Part shown: positions 1 through 6,245 of the stretch, piece after piece
Position numbering within the stretch: position 1 is the stretch's first letter
Layout of the letters: each line of letters opens with the position of its first letter
Assembly (NCBI GenBank): GCA_003250175.1
Contig: QKHD01000179.1
Location: 1 to 6,329, forward strand
Origin: Helicobacteraceae bacterium
GTDB lineage: Bacteria; Campylobacterota; Campylobacteria; Campylobacterales; SZUA-545
Reading direction: 5' to 3'
DNA length: 6,329 nucleotides
Notes under the pieces: model-generated
Told to the model about the DNA's origin: nothing
Databases searched by the model: none
What the model saw: only the letters and a program-made list of their open reading frames with translations
Position numbers and translations under genes: made by a program

Positions 1-1108
1 GTTCCGTCTCCCGCAACAGGGAGGGAATGGCCGCATCGGGAATTTTCATGATCTCGTTGTTGAGGTAGAGGGGTTTGTCCACCGCCTCTTTGACCCGGGT
101 AAAACGTTTATTTAAAAAGCGTACCATCCAGTCCACCAGCGGCAGCATAATAAGCACGCCCATGATGTTAAAGATGGTGTGAAAAAGCGAAAGCTTCATG
201 GCGTAGTCATCCGGAGCGATCCCCAAAGAGGCCGCCACCAGATCGACCACATAGATCAGCGGCCCAAGCAAAATCACCGCCACCAGACCGGTCTGAATAT
301 TAAAAATGGAGTGGGCCAAGGCCAGACGCTTGCCGTTTTCGTTGGAGGTAAGGGAACCCAAAATCGCCGTAACGGTCGTCCCGATGTTGGAGCCGATCGC
401 CAGGGCCAGGGCATTTTCATAGGTGATCTGCCCGCTGGCCAGGGCCGCGATCACAATCGCCATGGTCGCCCCGCTGGACTGGATCACCACCGTGGCGATA
501 ATACCGATCAGAATATAGACCATCAGACCCGTAAAGCCCTCCATGGCGTACTGGGCCAGATCGATGCTGTCCTTGATCGCCTCGAAACCGTTTTTCATGT
601 CGTCGATCCCCATGAAAAGCAGGCCAAGCCCAAGAAGAATGTCCCCCACCCCGCGGCTTCCGCGGCTTCGGGTAAATTTCAGAATAACCCCAAATACAAG
701 CATGGGCAGGGCGTAGGCGGAAATCTTGATTTTGAGACCAAAGGCGCTCACCAGCCAGGCGGTTGTTGTACTGCCGATATTGGCACCCAGCAAAATACCA
801 ATGGCTTCGCGCAGACCCATGAGTTCGGCGGAGAGAAAGGAGATGGTAATGACGGAGATAAGCGAAGAGCTTTGTACAATCGAGGTGGAGACGAATCCGC
901 TGGCGATGGAGCGCCCCATGGTACTGGTGGTCTTTTTTAAAATCGCTTCGAGGATGCCCCCACTGAAGGCCTTGAAGCCCCCCTCCATAAAGATCATTCC
1001 CAGCATAAAGATCGCGACACCGGCCGTAATCAGCGTGAAGTCGCCGCTGTGATAAAAGCCGATCCCGAGAACCGTGAAGACGATTACAAAGGAGAGGGTT
1101 TGAAACAT
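1..1108 (-). CDS. Na+/phosphate cotransporter family protein (Na/Pi-II, NptA-like), C-terminus cut by window edge
   Basis: An open frame of 369 codons runs from an ATG at 1108-1106 to the left edge without a stop, so the C-terminus is missing. It is a hydrophobic inner-membrane protein with the duplicated signature of the Na/Pi cotransporter family: QSSS at residues 79-82 followed by GANIGSTTTA at 108-117, then QSSGA at 210-214 followed by GSNIGTTVTA at 239-248. These inverted-repeat halves are known in the family to form the sodium/phosphate pathway. The visible part ends in a hydrophilic stretch from about residue 330, where many bacterial homologues begin a PhoU-like helical domain; whether one follows cannot be seen. 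Upstream is a weak AAGG Shine-Dalgarno about 10 nt before the ATG, inside a possible hairpin. The 63-bp gap from the upstream fusion gene makes membership of that operon uncertain. Substrate is inferred from family only. Confidence 0.9.
   Translation of the reverse strand, partial: MFQTLSFVIVFTVLGIGFYHSGDFTLITAGVAIFMLGMIFMEGGFKAFSGGILEAILKKTTSTMGRSIASGFVSTSIVQSSSLISVITISFLSAELMGLREAIGILLGANIGSTTTAWLVSAFGLKIKISAYALPMLVFGVILKFTRSRGSRGVGDILLGLGLLFMGIDDMKNGFEAIKDSIDLAQYAMEGFTGLMVYILIGIIATVVIQSSGATMAIVIAALASGQITYENALALAIGSNIGTTVTAILGSLTSNENGKRLALAHSIFNIQTGLVAVILLGPLIYVVDLVAASLGIAPDDYAMKLSLFHTIFNIMGVLIMLPLVDWMVRFLNKRFTRVKEAVDKPLYLNNEIMKIPDAAIPSLLRETE
651..668. repeat. 9-bp tandem duplication inside the Na/Pi cotransporter gene
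   Basis: Two adjacent copies of CCGCGGCTT (plus strand) fall in frame and encode the repeated Ser-Arg-Gly unit at residues 148-153 of the cotransporter, in the basic loop between the two QSS halves. It looks like a small in-frame slippage duplication with little functional consequence. Confidence 0.6.
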
Positions 1109-1109
1109 G

Positions 1110-1162
1110 CGGATTCTGCCTTACTTTTTTTGGTCAATATTACCATACGTTGACAGAATCCG
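1110..1162 (-). promoter_or_regulatory. 9-bp perfect inverted repeat spanning the 63-bp gap upstream of the Na/Pi cotransporter
   Basis: The arms CGGATTCTG (1110-1118) and CAGAATCCG (1154-1162) are perfectly complementary and separated by 35 nt. In the mRNA the second arm lies between the weak AAGG ribosome-binding sequence and the ATG at 1108, so pairing could hide the translation start. The spacer holds a run of seven A on the mRNA strand and an AT-rich TATGGTAATAT segment that could be a -10 element, although no good -35 is visible. It could be a translational control hairpin, an operator for a dimeric regulator, or chance. Confidence 0.35.
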
Positions 1163-1171
1163 AAAGTGGAA

Positions 1172-3043
1172 TCAGCGGGTCTGCTTGGCCCCGAAATCCT
1201 TGAGTGCCTCCAGGTAGGCCTCACGGAAGTTCATGACCCGGCCGCCCTTTTCAGCGGCAAAGGCTTCGGCCGCCTCTTTGGAGGTGAAAGCATACTTGCT
1301 CACCATGGACATGGTTCCGCGCTGACGGCTCCCCACGACATACCAGGCCCGGTTGACATCGATCAGCTTTAGGCCGTTGGTATCTACCACCTGAATGGTA
1401 TTAATCAACCCGCGATCGGACTTGATCGGACCGTTTTCCATGGCGTCGACCAGACAGTGCATGGAGCAAAACTGCCGGGAAACTCCGTTTTTAAAGGTGA
1501 CGGCGTGGTTGGTTTTGTAAAAGGTGGGCAGGTGCATGCCGCAGTTGGGGCAGTGTTCGCGCTGATCCCCCTGCTGCAGCAGCACCGCCTTACCCTCCGG
1601 AGCCGTCTGGAACATGGCGGCTGCGGCATGGTTACCGTGGCTACCATGGCTATGGCCCGATTTTTTCGCCCCGTAGGTGGCGAAGGCGTACCCTTTATAA
1701 AGGTTGAGCCAGAGGTAGAAGATGATAAAGGCCGAGGCCAGGAAAAAGGCTGCCACCTTGGCCCCTTTGGCCGCTTCAAACATCCGGACCCGCTTGGCCA
1801 TAATCACCAGTGCCCAGACAATCGCCAGATAGGTAAAGAGATCGAAAAGTCGCAGCCACATATCTTTTCGGGTGGCAAGGTTTTTAACCGGCTCCATACC
1901 CAGGCCAAAGCCCTGGATAAATCCGTTGACGATATTGGCATAGGTGTGCAGGAAGAAAAACTCCCACAGATGCGACAATCCGCCGATGATAAAAATCGGA
2001 GCCAACGCATAGCCCAGGGAGTAAAAGACCTGGGAGAAGTCCGCCTTGAGGACCTTAGAGGCCGCGTACATTCCGGCATAGGTCAGGCCGATGGTAACCG
2101 CCGTCGCATAGATAAAGGCAAAGATTCCCACCGCATCCAGGGAGCCGAAACTCATAAAGCCCTGGAAAAACTCCGCCGTTTTGGCCCAGGGGTAACTGTC
2201 GGCAATGGCCACACGGCCCAGGGCGTGGTGGAAACTCATGGTGACGCTGATGGCCGCGGTAATGAGCAGGTAGGTCCAGACCTCAAACTTATTGACATTA
2301 AACTTCTTAAAGAGGGAGAAGGAAGGCTTTTTCACCTTGAAACTCACCGCCTCGCAGGCCGAAGCACAATCCATGCACAGGGCGCAATCCCCCATGGAGT
2401 TTTTATTATCAAAAGTAAAGGGTTTGAGGTTGTAATCACACGCCTTGGCACAATCAAAGGTTTTACACTCCTGACAGCTCGCCTTATACGTACCCAGCCA
2501 GGTAAAGGAGACCCGGTGATAGGCTCGGGTCAGGCTGCCGATGGGGCAGATGCTTTTGCAGTATCCCATATCCTTGTAGACAAAATAGACGACGCCGGCC
2601 AGCAGGGTCAGCACCGTAAAAAAGATCGCCGTGGCCATCGGCCCCTTGTAGAGATCCGGAGCGGCGTAATAGACGCCCCACCAGCCGATAAAGATCAGCA
2701 TCAGCCCGATAAAGGGGTTTTTCATCCATCTGGGCATCTCTTTTTTCAACCCCCACTTGGTGAGGTATTTACCCATAAATCCGTGGGGGCAGATGCCGCA
2801 AAAAATCCGTCCCAGACTGCCCAGGGTCACCACCATGAAAAAGGACCAGAAGAGTCCCCAGAAAAGGTAGCGGGTAAAGGTGTTATCCACCTCCGGATGG
2901 GCGAATCCATAGAGCACCCCGTAGACAAAGAGTGCAAACACCGCTATCCGGAGCCCCAATATAAAACGCCCGTTTTTAAATAAGAACCCGACCAGCGGCC
3001 ATCCGTAGATGTCGCTGCGGCCCCGTTTTTGTTCCTTGACCAT
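1172..3043 (-). CDS. Membrane polyferredoxin (NapH/NosR/CcoG-like) fused to a C-terminal NosL copper-binding domain
   Basis: This 623-residue protein has two parts. The first is a polytopic FeS protein related to NapH, NosR and CcoG. It carries membrane-associated motifs C82-G-I-C85-P and C162-K-S-I-C166-P, then two ferredoxin-like sets at C190/C193/C198/C202 and C220/C223/C226/C230. Predicted spans are near residues 25-48, 58-76, 109-128, 134-156, 254-272, 302-325, 338-358, 397-416 and 430-448. The basic stretch at 417-429 fits the inside-positive rule. Nine spans put the FeS clusters in the cytoplasm and the C-terminus in the periplasm. A His-rich linker (H464, H466, H469, H472) leads to a full NosL domain with C498-P-N-C501-G-M and C526-S-M-H-C530, the expected Cu(I) ligands. 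The inferred role is electron transfer from the cytoplasm to copper held by NosL, giving Cu(I) for a cuproenzyme. The start has an AGGAG site overlapping the receptor gene's stop, so the two genes are probably translated together. Confidence 0.9.
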   Translation of the reverse strand: MVKEQKRGRSDIYGWPLVGFLFKNGRFILGLRIAVFALFVYGVLYGFAHPEVDNTFTRYLFWGLFWSFFMVVTLGSLGRIFCGICPHGFMGKYLTKWGLKKEMPRWMKNPFIGLMLIFIGWWGVYYAAPDLYKGPMATAIFFTVLTLLAGVVYFVYKDMGYCKSICPIGSLTRAYHRVSFTWLGTYKASCQECKTFDCAKACDYNLKPFTFDNKNSMGDCALCMDCASACEAVSFKVKKPSFSLFKKFNVNKFEVWTYLLITAAISVTMSFHHALGRVAIADSYPWAKTAEFFQGFMSFGSLDAVGIFAFIYATAVTIGLTYAGMYAASKVLKADFSQVFYSLGYALAPIFIIGGLSHLWEFFFLHTYANIVNGFIQGFGLGMEPVKNLATRKDMWLRLFDLFTYLAIVWALVIMAKRVRMFEAAKGAKVAAFFLASAFIIFYLWLNLYKGYAFATYGAKKSGHSHGSHGNHAAAAMFQTAPEGKAVLLQQGDQREHCPNCGMHLPTFYKTNHAVTFKNGVSRQFCSMHCLVDAMENGPIKSDRGLINTIQVVDTNGLKLIDVNRAWYVVGSRQRGTMSMVSKYAFTSKEAAEAFAAEKGGRVMNFREAYLEALKDFGAKQTR

Positions 3044-3048
3044 GATCG

Positions 3049-3053
3049 CTCCT
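3049..3053 (-). promoter_or_regulatory. Ribosome-binding site of the polyferredoxin-NosL gene, overlapping the receptor stop codon
   Basis: AGGAG lies five bases before the ATG at 3043, and its first base is the last base of the receptor's TAA stop (3055-3053). Only nine bases separate the two coding regions. This indicates one transcript and likely translational coupling of receptor and polyferredoxin. Confidence 0.8.
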
Positions 3054-5155
3054 TAGAAGGTGTAGGTGTAAGTGGCCATCATGTTTCGGGGTGATCCGGC
3101 CGCGTAGTCGTAGTTTCCGCTGGTGTCCTTGGTGACTTCAACTGCGTAGCGTGTATCCATGAGGTTGTTGACATTGAGCTGGAACATATGACCGTCCATC
3201 TTGTATCCGATCATTACATTGGTGATCAGCTCATACCCTTTGTATTTCTCCGTATTGGCGTTGTCCATGTAGTACTCGCCCCAGGTGGTGGTATTGACCC
3301 GCGCCTGCAGTCCGGAGATGCCCATGTAGCCTGCGCTTAAGGTGTACTGTTCCTTGGGAATATAGGGCAGCTGGTTCCCGGCATAATCGCCGTTGCTATC
3401 GGTGAAATCCACAAAGCTGTAGTCGCTGTAGGTATAGGTAGCCCCCAGGTTAAATCCGGAGTCAAAGCTGTAGGCCAGCGCCAGTTCCGCACCGTTTTTC
3501 TCCGTCTCACCGGCATTGTCGTAATAGGTTGTCCCCATGATGCTGGTACCGACGATCTCGTCACTGACTTTCATCTGGTAGAGGGAGAAGTCCATGCTGA
3601 ACTCCTGGGATCGGTGCTTGACACCGACTTCGTAGTTGACCGTCGTGGAGGCATCGAGCAGCTCGCCCGGGTTGGTCTCTTTGTAGGTGCTGATCTCGCT
3701 GCCCGTCGGCGCCTGATTGGCCCGGGCGACTACGGCAAAAATATTGGTCTGCTCGGTAATACCGTAGGAGACACCCAGTTTGGCTGAAAGCAGGTCATAG
3801 GTCTCTCGCATCTCAAAGGCCTCCGGAGTCCCCAGAACCGTATATTTACCCAGGGGATAGCTGTAGCTGATGTAGTCCGTGCCGTCGTTGTCAAACTTGA
3901 TGGTGTCGTAGCGTACGGACATGTCGATCAGCACCTTTTCCACCGGCTTGATACTCTCCTGCAGATAGAACCCGTAGATTTTATTCATGCTGTCTTCCAC
4001 GCTGGCCAGATCGCCCTTGGCATCGGAAAGGGTTGCGGTAATACGCCCCGTTCCGGTCGCCGTGTAGTCGCGGTAGGTATATTTTTTACTGTTTTTGTTA
4101 TCTTCCTGGCGTCCGGCCAGACCAAAGATCAGCATATCCTTGTCGCTGGTCAGGTTGTGCCCCAGGTTGAATTCCAGGTCAGCCCCGTAGACGAGGTTGT
4201 TTTTGGAGTCGTTGATAAATCCGGTAACCGGGTGGAAGTGATCCCAGGAGTTGGCATAAAAGCGGGGTTTCATGATCAAGTCGCCCACGGTTTTTTCATA
4301 GCGGGTGTTAAAGAACCGGATCTTGGAATCCCGGGCACTGTGCTTCCACTGGGAGTTATTGTCCGTCTGCTTGCCGCTCTTTTCAAACTCCGCGTACTGC
4401 ACCTCATCCATGCTTCCGGGAATCTCCATGTTGGCGATGGAGTAGCTGAACTCCGTCTCCAGCTTGGCCCCTTCGTCCATCTTGTAGCCATGCTTGAGGC
4501 TGAAGTTCTGGCTGTCGTACTCGTTGTGGTTACGCCAGTCGTTGTTCAGCTCCCGCATGGATGCGGTGAGGGAGAGGTAGTTGTTTTCGCTCATCTGCCC
4601 GCTTACACGGCCGTGCAGATTTTTGGCTCCAAAATTCCCCACACCGATTTTGACCCGGTCCGACAGATCGGAAAAAACCGACTTGGAAATGAGCTGGATC
4701 ACCCCGCCGCTGGCGTTGGTCGCAAAGACGGAACCCGGCCCTTTGGTTACCTCGATACGCTCCAAATCCTGCATATCGATGTAGTCGAAACGGGAAAAGG
4801 AGTCGGGATCGGTCATGGGCACACCGTCGCGTACAACCATGATTTCACGTACACCGTAAGGCGCCTTGAGACCGGCACCGCGGATAATCAGACGGGAATC
4901 ATACCCGCCGTTGGTGCTTACGGCAAAAACACCGGGCATGTCGTTAATCGCATCGGAGATATTGGCCACCTGGCGTTCGTCAATGGCAATGGAGTCAATC
5001 ACAGAAATGGATTCCGGAACCTCTTTGGTCGGTCGTTCGACCTTGGTAGCGGTCACACTCAGGGTGTCAAAGGCAACTTTTTCTGTTGCGGCATCGCTCC
5101 CCATGGCCGCCATGGCCAGGGAGCCATAAATAAATGGCATCATAATTCGTTTCAT
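3053..5155 (-). CDS. TonB-dependent outer-membrane receptor, probable copper (OprC/NosA-like) transporter
   Basis: This is a 700-residue TonB-dependent receptor of normal length. It opens with a signal peptide (KR near the N-terminus, hydrophobic core about residues 6-18), followed by a probable TonB box, DTLSVTA, at 30-36. The plug domain covers roughly 40-160 and includes the IRGAG segment at 91-95, a VVRDGVPM stretch at 107-114 and the conserved ERIEVTKGPGS region at 132-142. The rest is a beta-barrel rich in alternating Tyr/Asn/Asp, ending in a terminal Phe after YTYT, the usual signal for outer-membrane assembly. It would bind a scarce ligand outside and import it using TonB energy. Copper is inferred from its tight linkage to a NosL-fused gene. 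The protein has no cysteine, and I found no HxM, so the CxxxM and HxM copper site described for OprC is absent. Other metals or chelates remain possible. Confidence 0.92.
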   Translation of the reverse strand: MKRIMMPFIYGSLAMAAMGSDAATEKVAFDTLSVTATKVERPTKEVPESISVIDSIAIDERQVANISDAINDMPGVFAVSTNGGYDSRLIIRGAGLKAPYGVREIMVVRDGVPMTDPDSFSRFDYIDMQDLERIEVTKGPGSVFATNASGGVIQLISKSVFSDLSDRVKIGVGNFGAKNLHGRVSGQMSENNYLSLTASMRELNNDWRNHNEYDSQNFSLKHGYKMDEGAKLETEFSYSIANMEIPGSMDEVQYAEFEKSGKQTDNNSQWKHSARDSKIRFFNTRYEKTVGDLIMKPRFYANSWDHFHPVTGFINDSKNNLVYGADLEFNLGHNLTSDKDMLIFGLAGRQEDNKNSKKYTYRDYTATGTGRITATLSDAKGDLASVEDSMNKIYGFYLQESIKPVEKVLIDMSVRYDTIKFDNDGTDYISYSYPLGKYTVLGTPEAFEMRETYDLLSAKLGVSYGITEQTNIFAVVARANQAPTGSEISTYKETNPGELLDASTTVNYEVGVKHRSQEFSMDFSLYQMKVSDEIVGTSIMGTTYYDNAGETEKNGAELALAYSFDSGFNLGATYTYSDYSFVDFTDSNGDYAGNQLPYIPKEQYTLSAGYMGISGLQARVNTTTWGEYYMDNANTEKYKGYELITNVMIGYKMDGHMFQLNVNNLMDTRYAVEVTKDTSGNYDYAAGSPRNMMATYTYTF

Positions 5156-5299
5156 TCTCTCTCCACGAAAAAAAATTTTTAAATGTTAATTGTCTGGTTT
5201 CAGACCGATTGTGAAGAGCCTAACGGGTACTACGCGCCTTAGACACGGATAATTCAACGTCTGTGCAGAATGGCACGGGGTGTAAAAGGGGGTTCTCCG
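5156..5299 (-). promoter_or_regulatory. 144-bp intergenic region upstream of the receptor, likely to contain its promoter
   Basis: This is the longest non-coding stretch of the window. On the transcribed strand it contains a short perfect hairpin, GTCTG-AAAC-CAGAC (5205-5192), then an AT-rich segment including five A followed by eight T (5180-5168) just ahead of the ribosome-binding site. The hairpin is only five base pairs, and the T tract starts about 16 bases after it, so a standard intrinsic terminator is doubtful. The AT-rich tract may be curved promoter DNA. I could not fix convincing -35 and -10 boxes, and I see no clear Fur-type or copper-regulator operator. A promoter here is inferred from gap length and composition. 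Confidence 0.35.
5161..5164 (-). promoter_or_regulatory. Ribosome-binding site of the TonB-dependent receptor
   Basis: GGAG lies five bases upstream of the ATG at 5155-5153, in a purine-rich GGAGAGAGA leader. It supports this start, which also gives a proper signal peptide. Confidence 0.75.
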
Positions 5300-5632
5300 T
5301 TAAGCGAAACGGTGTTTGGGCGGGTAGAAAATATCGGAGGTAAGATCGAGGGCATGGTAGGAGCGGGGCTCAAGCATCCGCTCTTTAATCACCCCGTAAC
5401 CGAAATGGATCACGTGGGTGTAGAGGGTGTTTTTTTCCGTGAGGATTTTCTGTTTTCCCTCTTGCTCCGGAGCATCGCTCTCATAGAGCACGATGGTGCC
5501 CTGATCTAACGCATAGATTCCGGAGAGTTTGTTCTGCTCCGGAAGGACGAGCGCCGTGACCATGGAGATGGCCATCACCCCGAAAAGGGCGAAAAAGACA
5601 GTGTATCCGAGCCATCGTCTCAGGCGGTTCAC
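5300..5632 (-). CDS. Small single-span membrane protein of unknown function
   Basis: I do not recognise this 110-residue protein. From the GTG at 5632-5630 it has a basic N-terminus (NRLRRW), one hydrophobic segment at about residues 9-30, and a soluble region of about 80 residues. The positive N-terminus suggests that region faces the periplasm. The soluble part has no cysteine but has histidines (H73, H76, H93, H107) and methionine M86. GTG is preferred because GGAG sits six bases upstream; an in-frame TTG at 5644-5642 would add four residues but has no ribosome-binding site of its own. No ATG start gives the full membrane segment. It lies 51 bp after nosL, probably in the same transcript, and is followed by the 144-bp gap before the receptor. 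A role in the copper module is guilt by association only. Confidence 0.7.
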   Translation of the reverse strand: MNRLRRWLGYTVFFALFGVMAISMVTALVLPEQNKLSGIYALDQGTIVLYESDAPEQEGKQKILTEKNTLYTHVIHFGYGVIKERMLEPRSYHALDLTSDIFYPPKHRFA

Positions 5633-5638
5633 GGCATG

Positions 5639-5642
5639 CTCC
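5639..5642 (-). promoter_or_regulatory. Ribosome-binding site that decides the GTG start of the small membrane protein
   Basis: GGAG at this position is six bases before GTG (5632-5630), an ideal spacing. It overlaps the alternative TTG codon (5644-5642), which therefore cannot use it. An ATG at 5637-5635 between them is out of frame and meets a stop after two codons. Confidence 0.6.
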
Positions 5643-5683
5643 AAAATTTTATGTGTAGTTTTATCACAGATTAGATGAAACTA

Positions 5684-6235
5684 TCAATGCCCGTGTTTTC
5701 GACTAAAGACGCCGGCCGCCTTGTCGTAGGCCGCATCGAAGCCTCCAAGCTCACCGCCGAACTGCGCGGCAAACGCCTGGGCATCGGCCTTAGAACCAAA
5801 GGCGTATTTACTCACCATGGACATGGTTCCGGGGCGGTTGCTGCCAATCACGTAGTGGGCTGTTTTGGCGTTAATCCATCGCAGGGTTGCGGCATCGACC
5901 ACCTTGATGGCCGTTATGCTTTTGCGCTGGGCATCATCCAGCTGGTGCTCCATGGCATCACTCAGGCAGTGAATGGAGCAAAACTGAAACACCTGACCGC
6001 TGGCAAACTCCAGCACATGGTTGGTTTTGTAAAAACTGGGCAGGTGCATGCCGCAGATGGAGCAGCTTGTTTTGTCCTCTCCGGATTGCAGCAGTACCGC
6101 CTGCTCCGGATGGACACTTTGGAAGCGTGGCATAGTGGTTTGATGATTATGGGGTGTGGCGCCACCGCATCCTTGCAGCAGCCACACCATCCCCGCCACA
6201 GCCAGCAGGGAGAAAATTTTTGGTTTGCATTTCAT
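5684..6235 (-). CDS. nosL: NosL-family copper-binding lipoprotein
   Basis: This 183-residue protein starts at the ATG at 6235-6233, preceded by AGGA (6245-6242). It has a lipoprotein signal: KCKPK, a hydrophobic core, then the lipobox L20-Q21-G22-C23, so the mature protein should be lipid-anchored through C23. Gly at +2 does not favour inner-membrane retention under the E. coli rule. The NosL domain shows C58-S-I-C61-G-M63, then C86-S-I-H-C90 and a Met pair in GTMSM at 136-140. The chain ends in HGH. NosL proteins bind Cu(I) and are known to help mature the copper sites of nitrous oxide reductase. The protein is strongly similar to the C-terminal domain of the polyferredoxin fusion, sharing GMHLPxFYKTNH and TMSMVSKYAF. 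No nosZ is visible here, so the client is not established. The frame stays open further upstream, but an earlier start would lose the signal peptide. Confidence 0.93.
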   Translation of the reverse strand: MKCKPKIFSLLAVAGMVWLLQGCGGATPHNHQTTMPRFQSVHPEQAVLLQSGEDKTSCSICGMHLPSFYKTNHVLEFASGQVFQFCSIHCLSDAMEHQLDDAQRKSITAIKVVDAATLRWINAKTAHYVIGSNRPGTMSMVSKYAFGSKADAQAFAAQFGGELGGFDAAYDKAAGVFSRKHGH

Positions 6236-6241
6236 CGTTTG

Positions 6242-6245
6242 TCCT
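6242..6245 (-). promoter_or_regulatory. Ribosome-binding site of nosL, directly after the upstream gene's stop
   Basis: AGGA begins immediately after the TAA (6248-6246) of the upstream partial gene and is six bases from the nosL ATG. It supports the lipoprotein start and indicates that nosL is co-transcribed with the gene entering from the right. Confidence 0.7.

Noticed and set aside
179..1052. Overlapping plus-strand open frames of 253 and 108 codons
   Set aside because: They are antisense to the Na/Pi cotransporter gene, whose paired QSS and NIG motifs prove the minus-strand frame. The longer one reads as a low-quality, charged shadow.
1457..2983. 508-codon open frame on the plus strand
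   Set aside because: It is antisense to the polyferredoxin-NosL gene. Its translation has no recognisable domain, lacks membrane or motif logic, and the opposite strand carries clear FeS and NosL motifs.
1172..3043. Naming the fusion nosR, napH or ccoG
   Set aside because: The FeS motif layout resembles all three, but the NosL fusion and the extra membrane domain do not match the standard form of any of them.
4157..5182. 341-codon open frame on the plus strand
   Set aside because: It is antisense to the N-terminal half of the TonB-dependent receptor, where plug motifs are unmistakable. It has no recognisable domain.
5192..5205. Intrinsic terminator after the small membrane protein gene
   Set aside because: The stem is only five base pairs and the T tract is not adjacent to it.
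5633..5644. TTG start at 5644 for the small membrane protein
   Set aside because: It has no ribosome-binding site upstream and itself overlaps the GGAG that serves the GTG at 5632. Kept only as an alternative.
5656..5683. 6-bp inverted repeat TAGTTT/AAACTA between nosL and the small protein gene
   Set aside because: It is short, AT-rich and has a long spacer; this is expected by chance.
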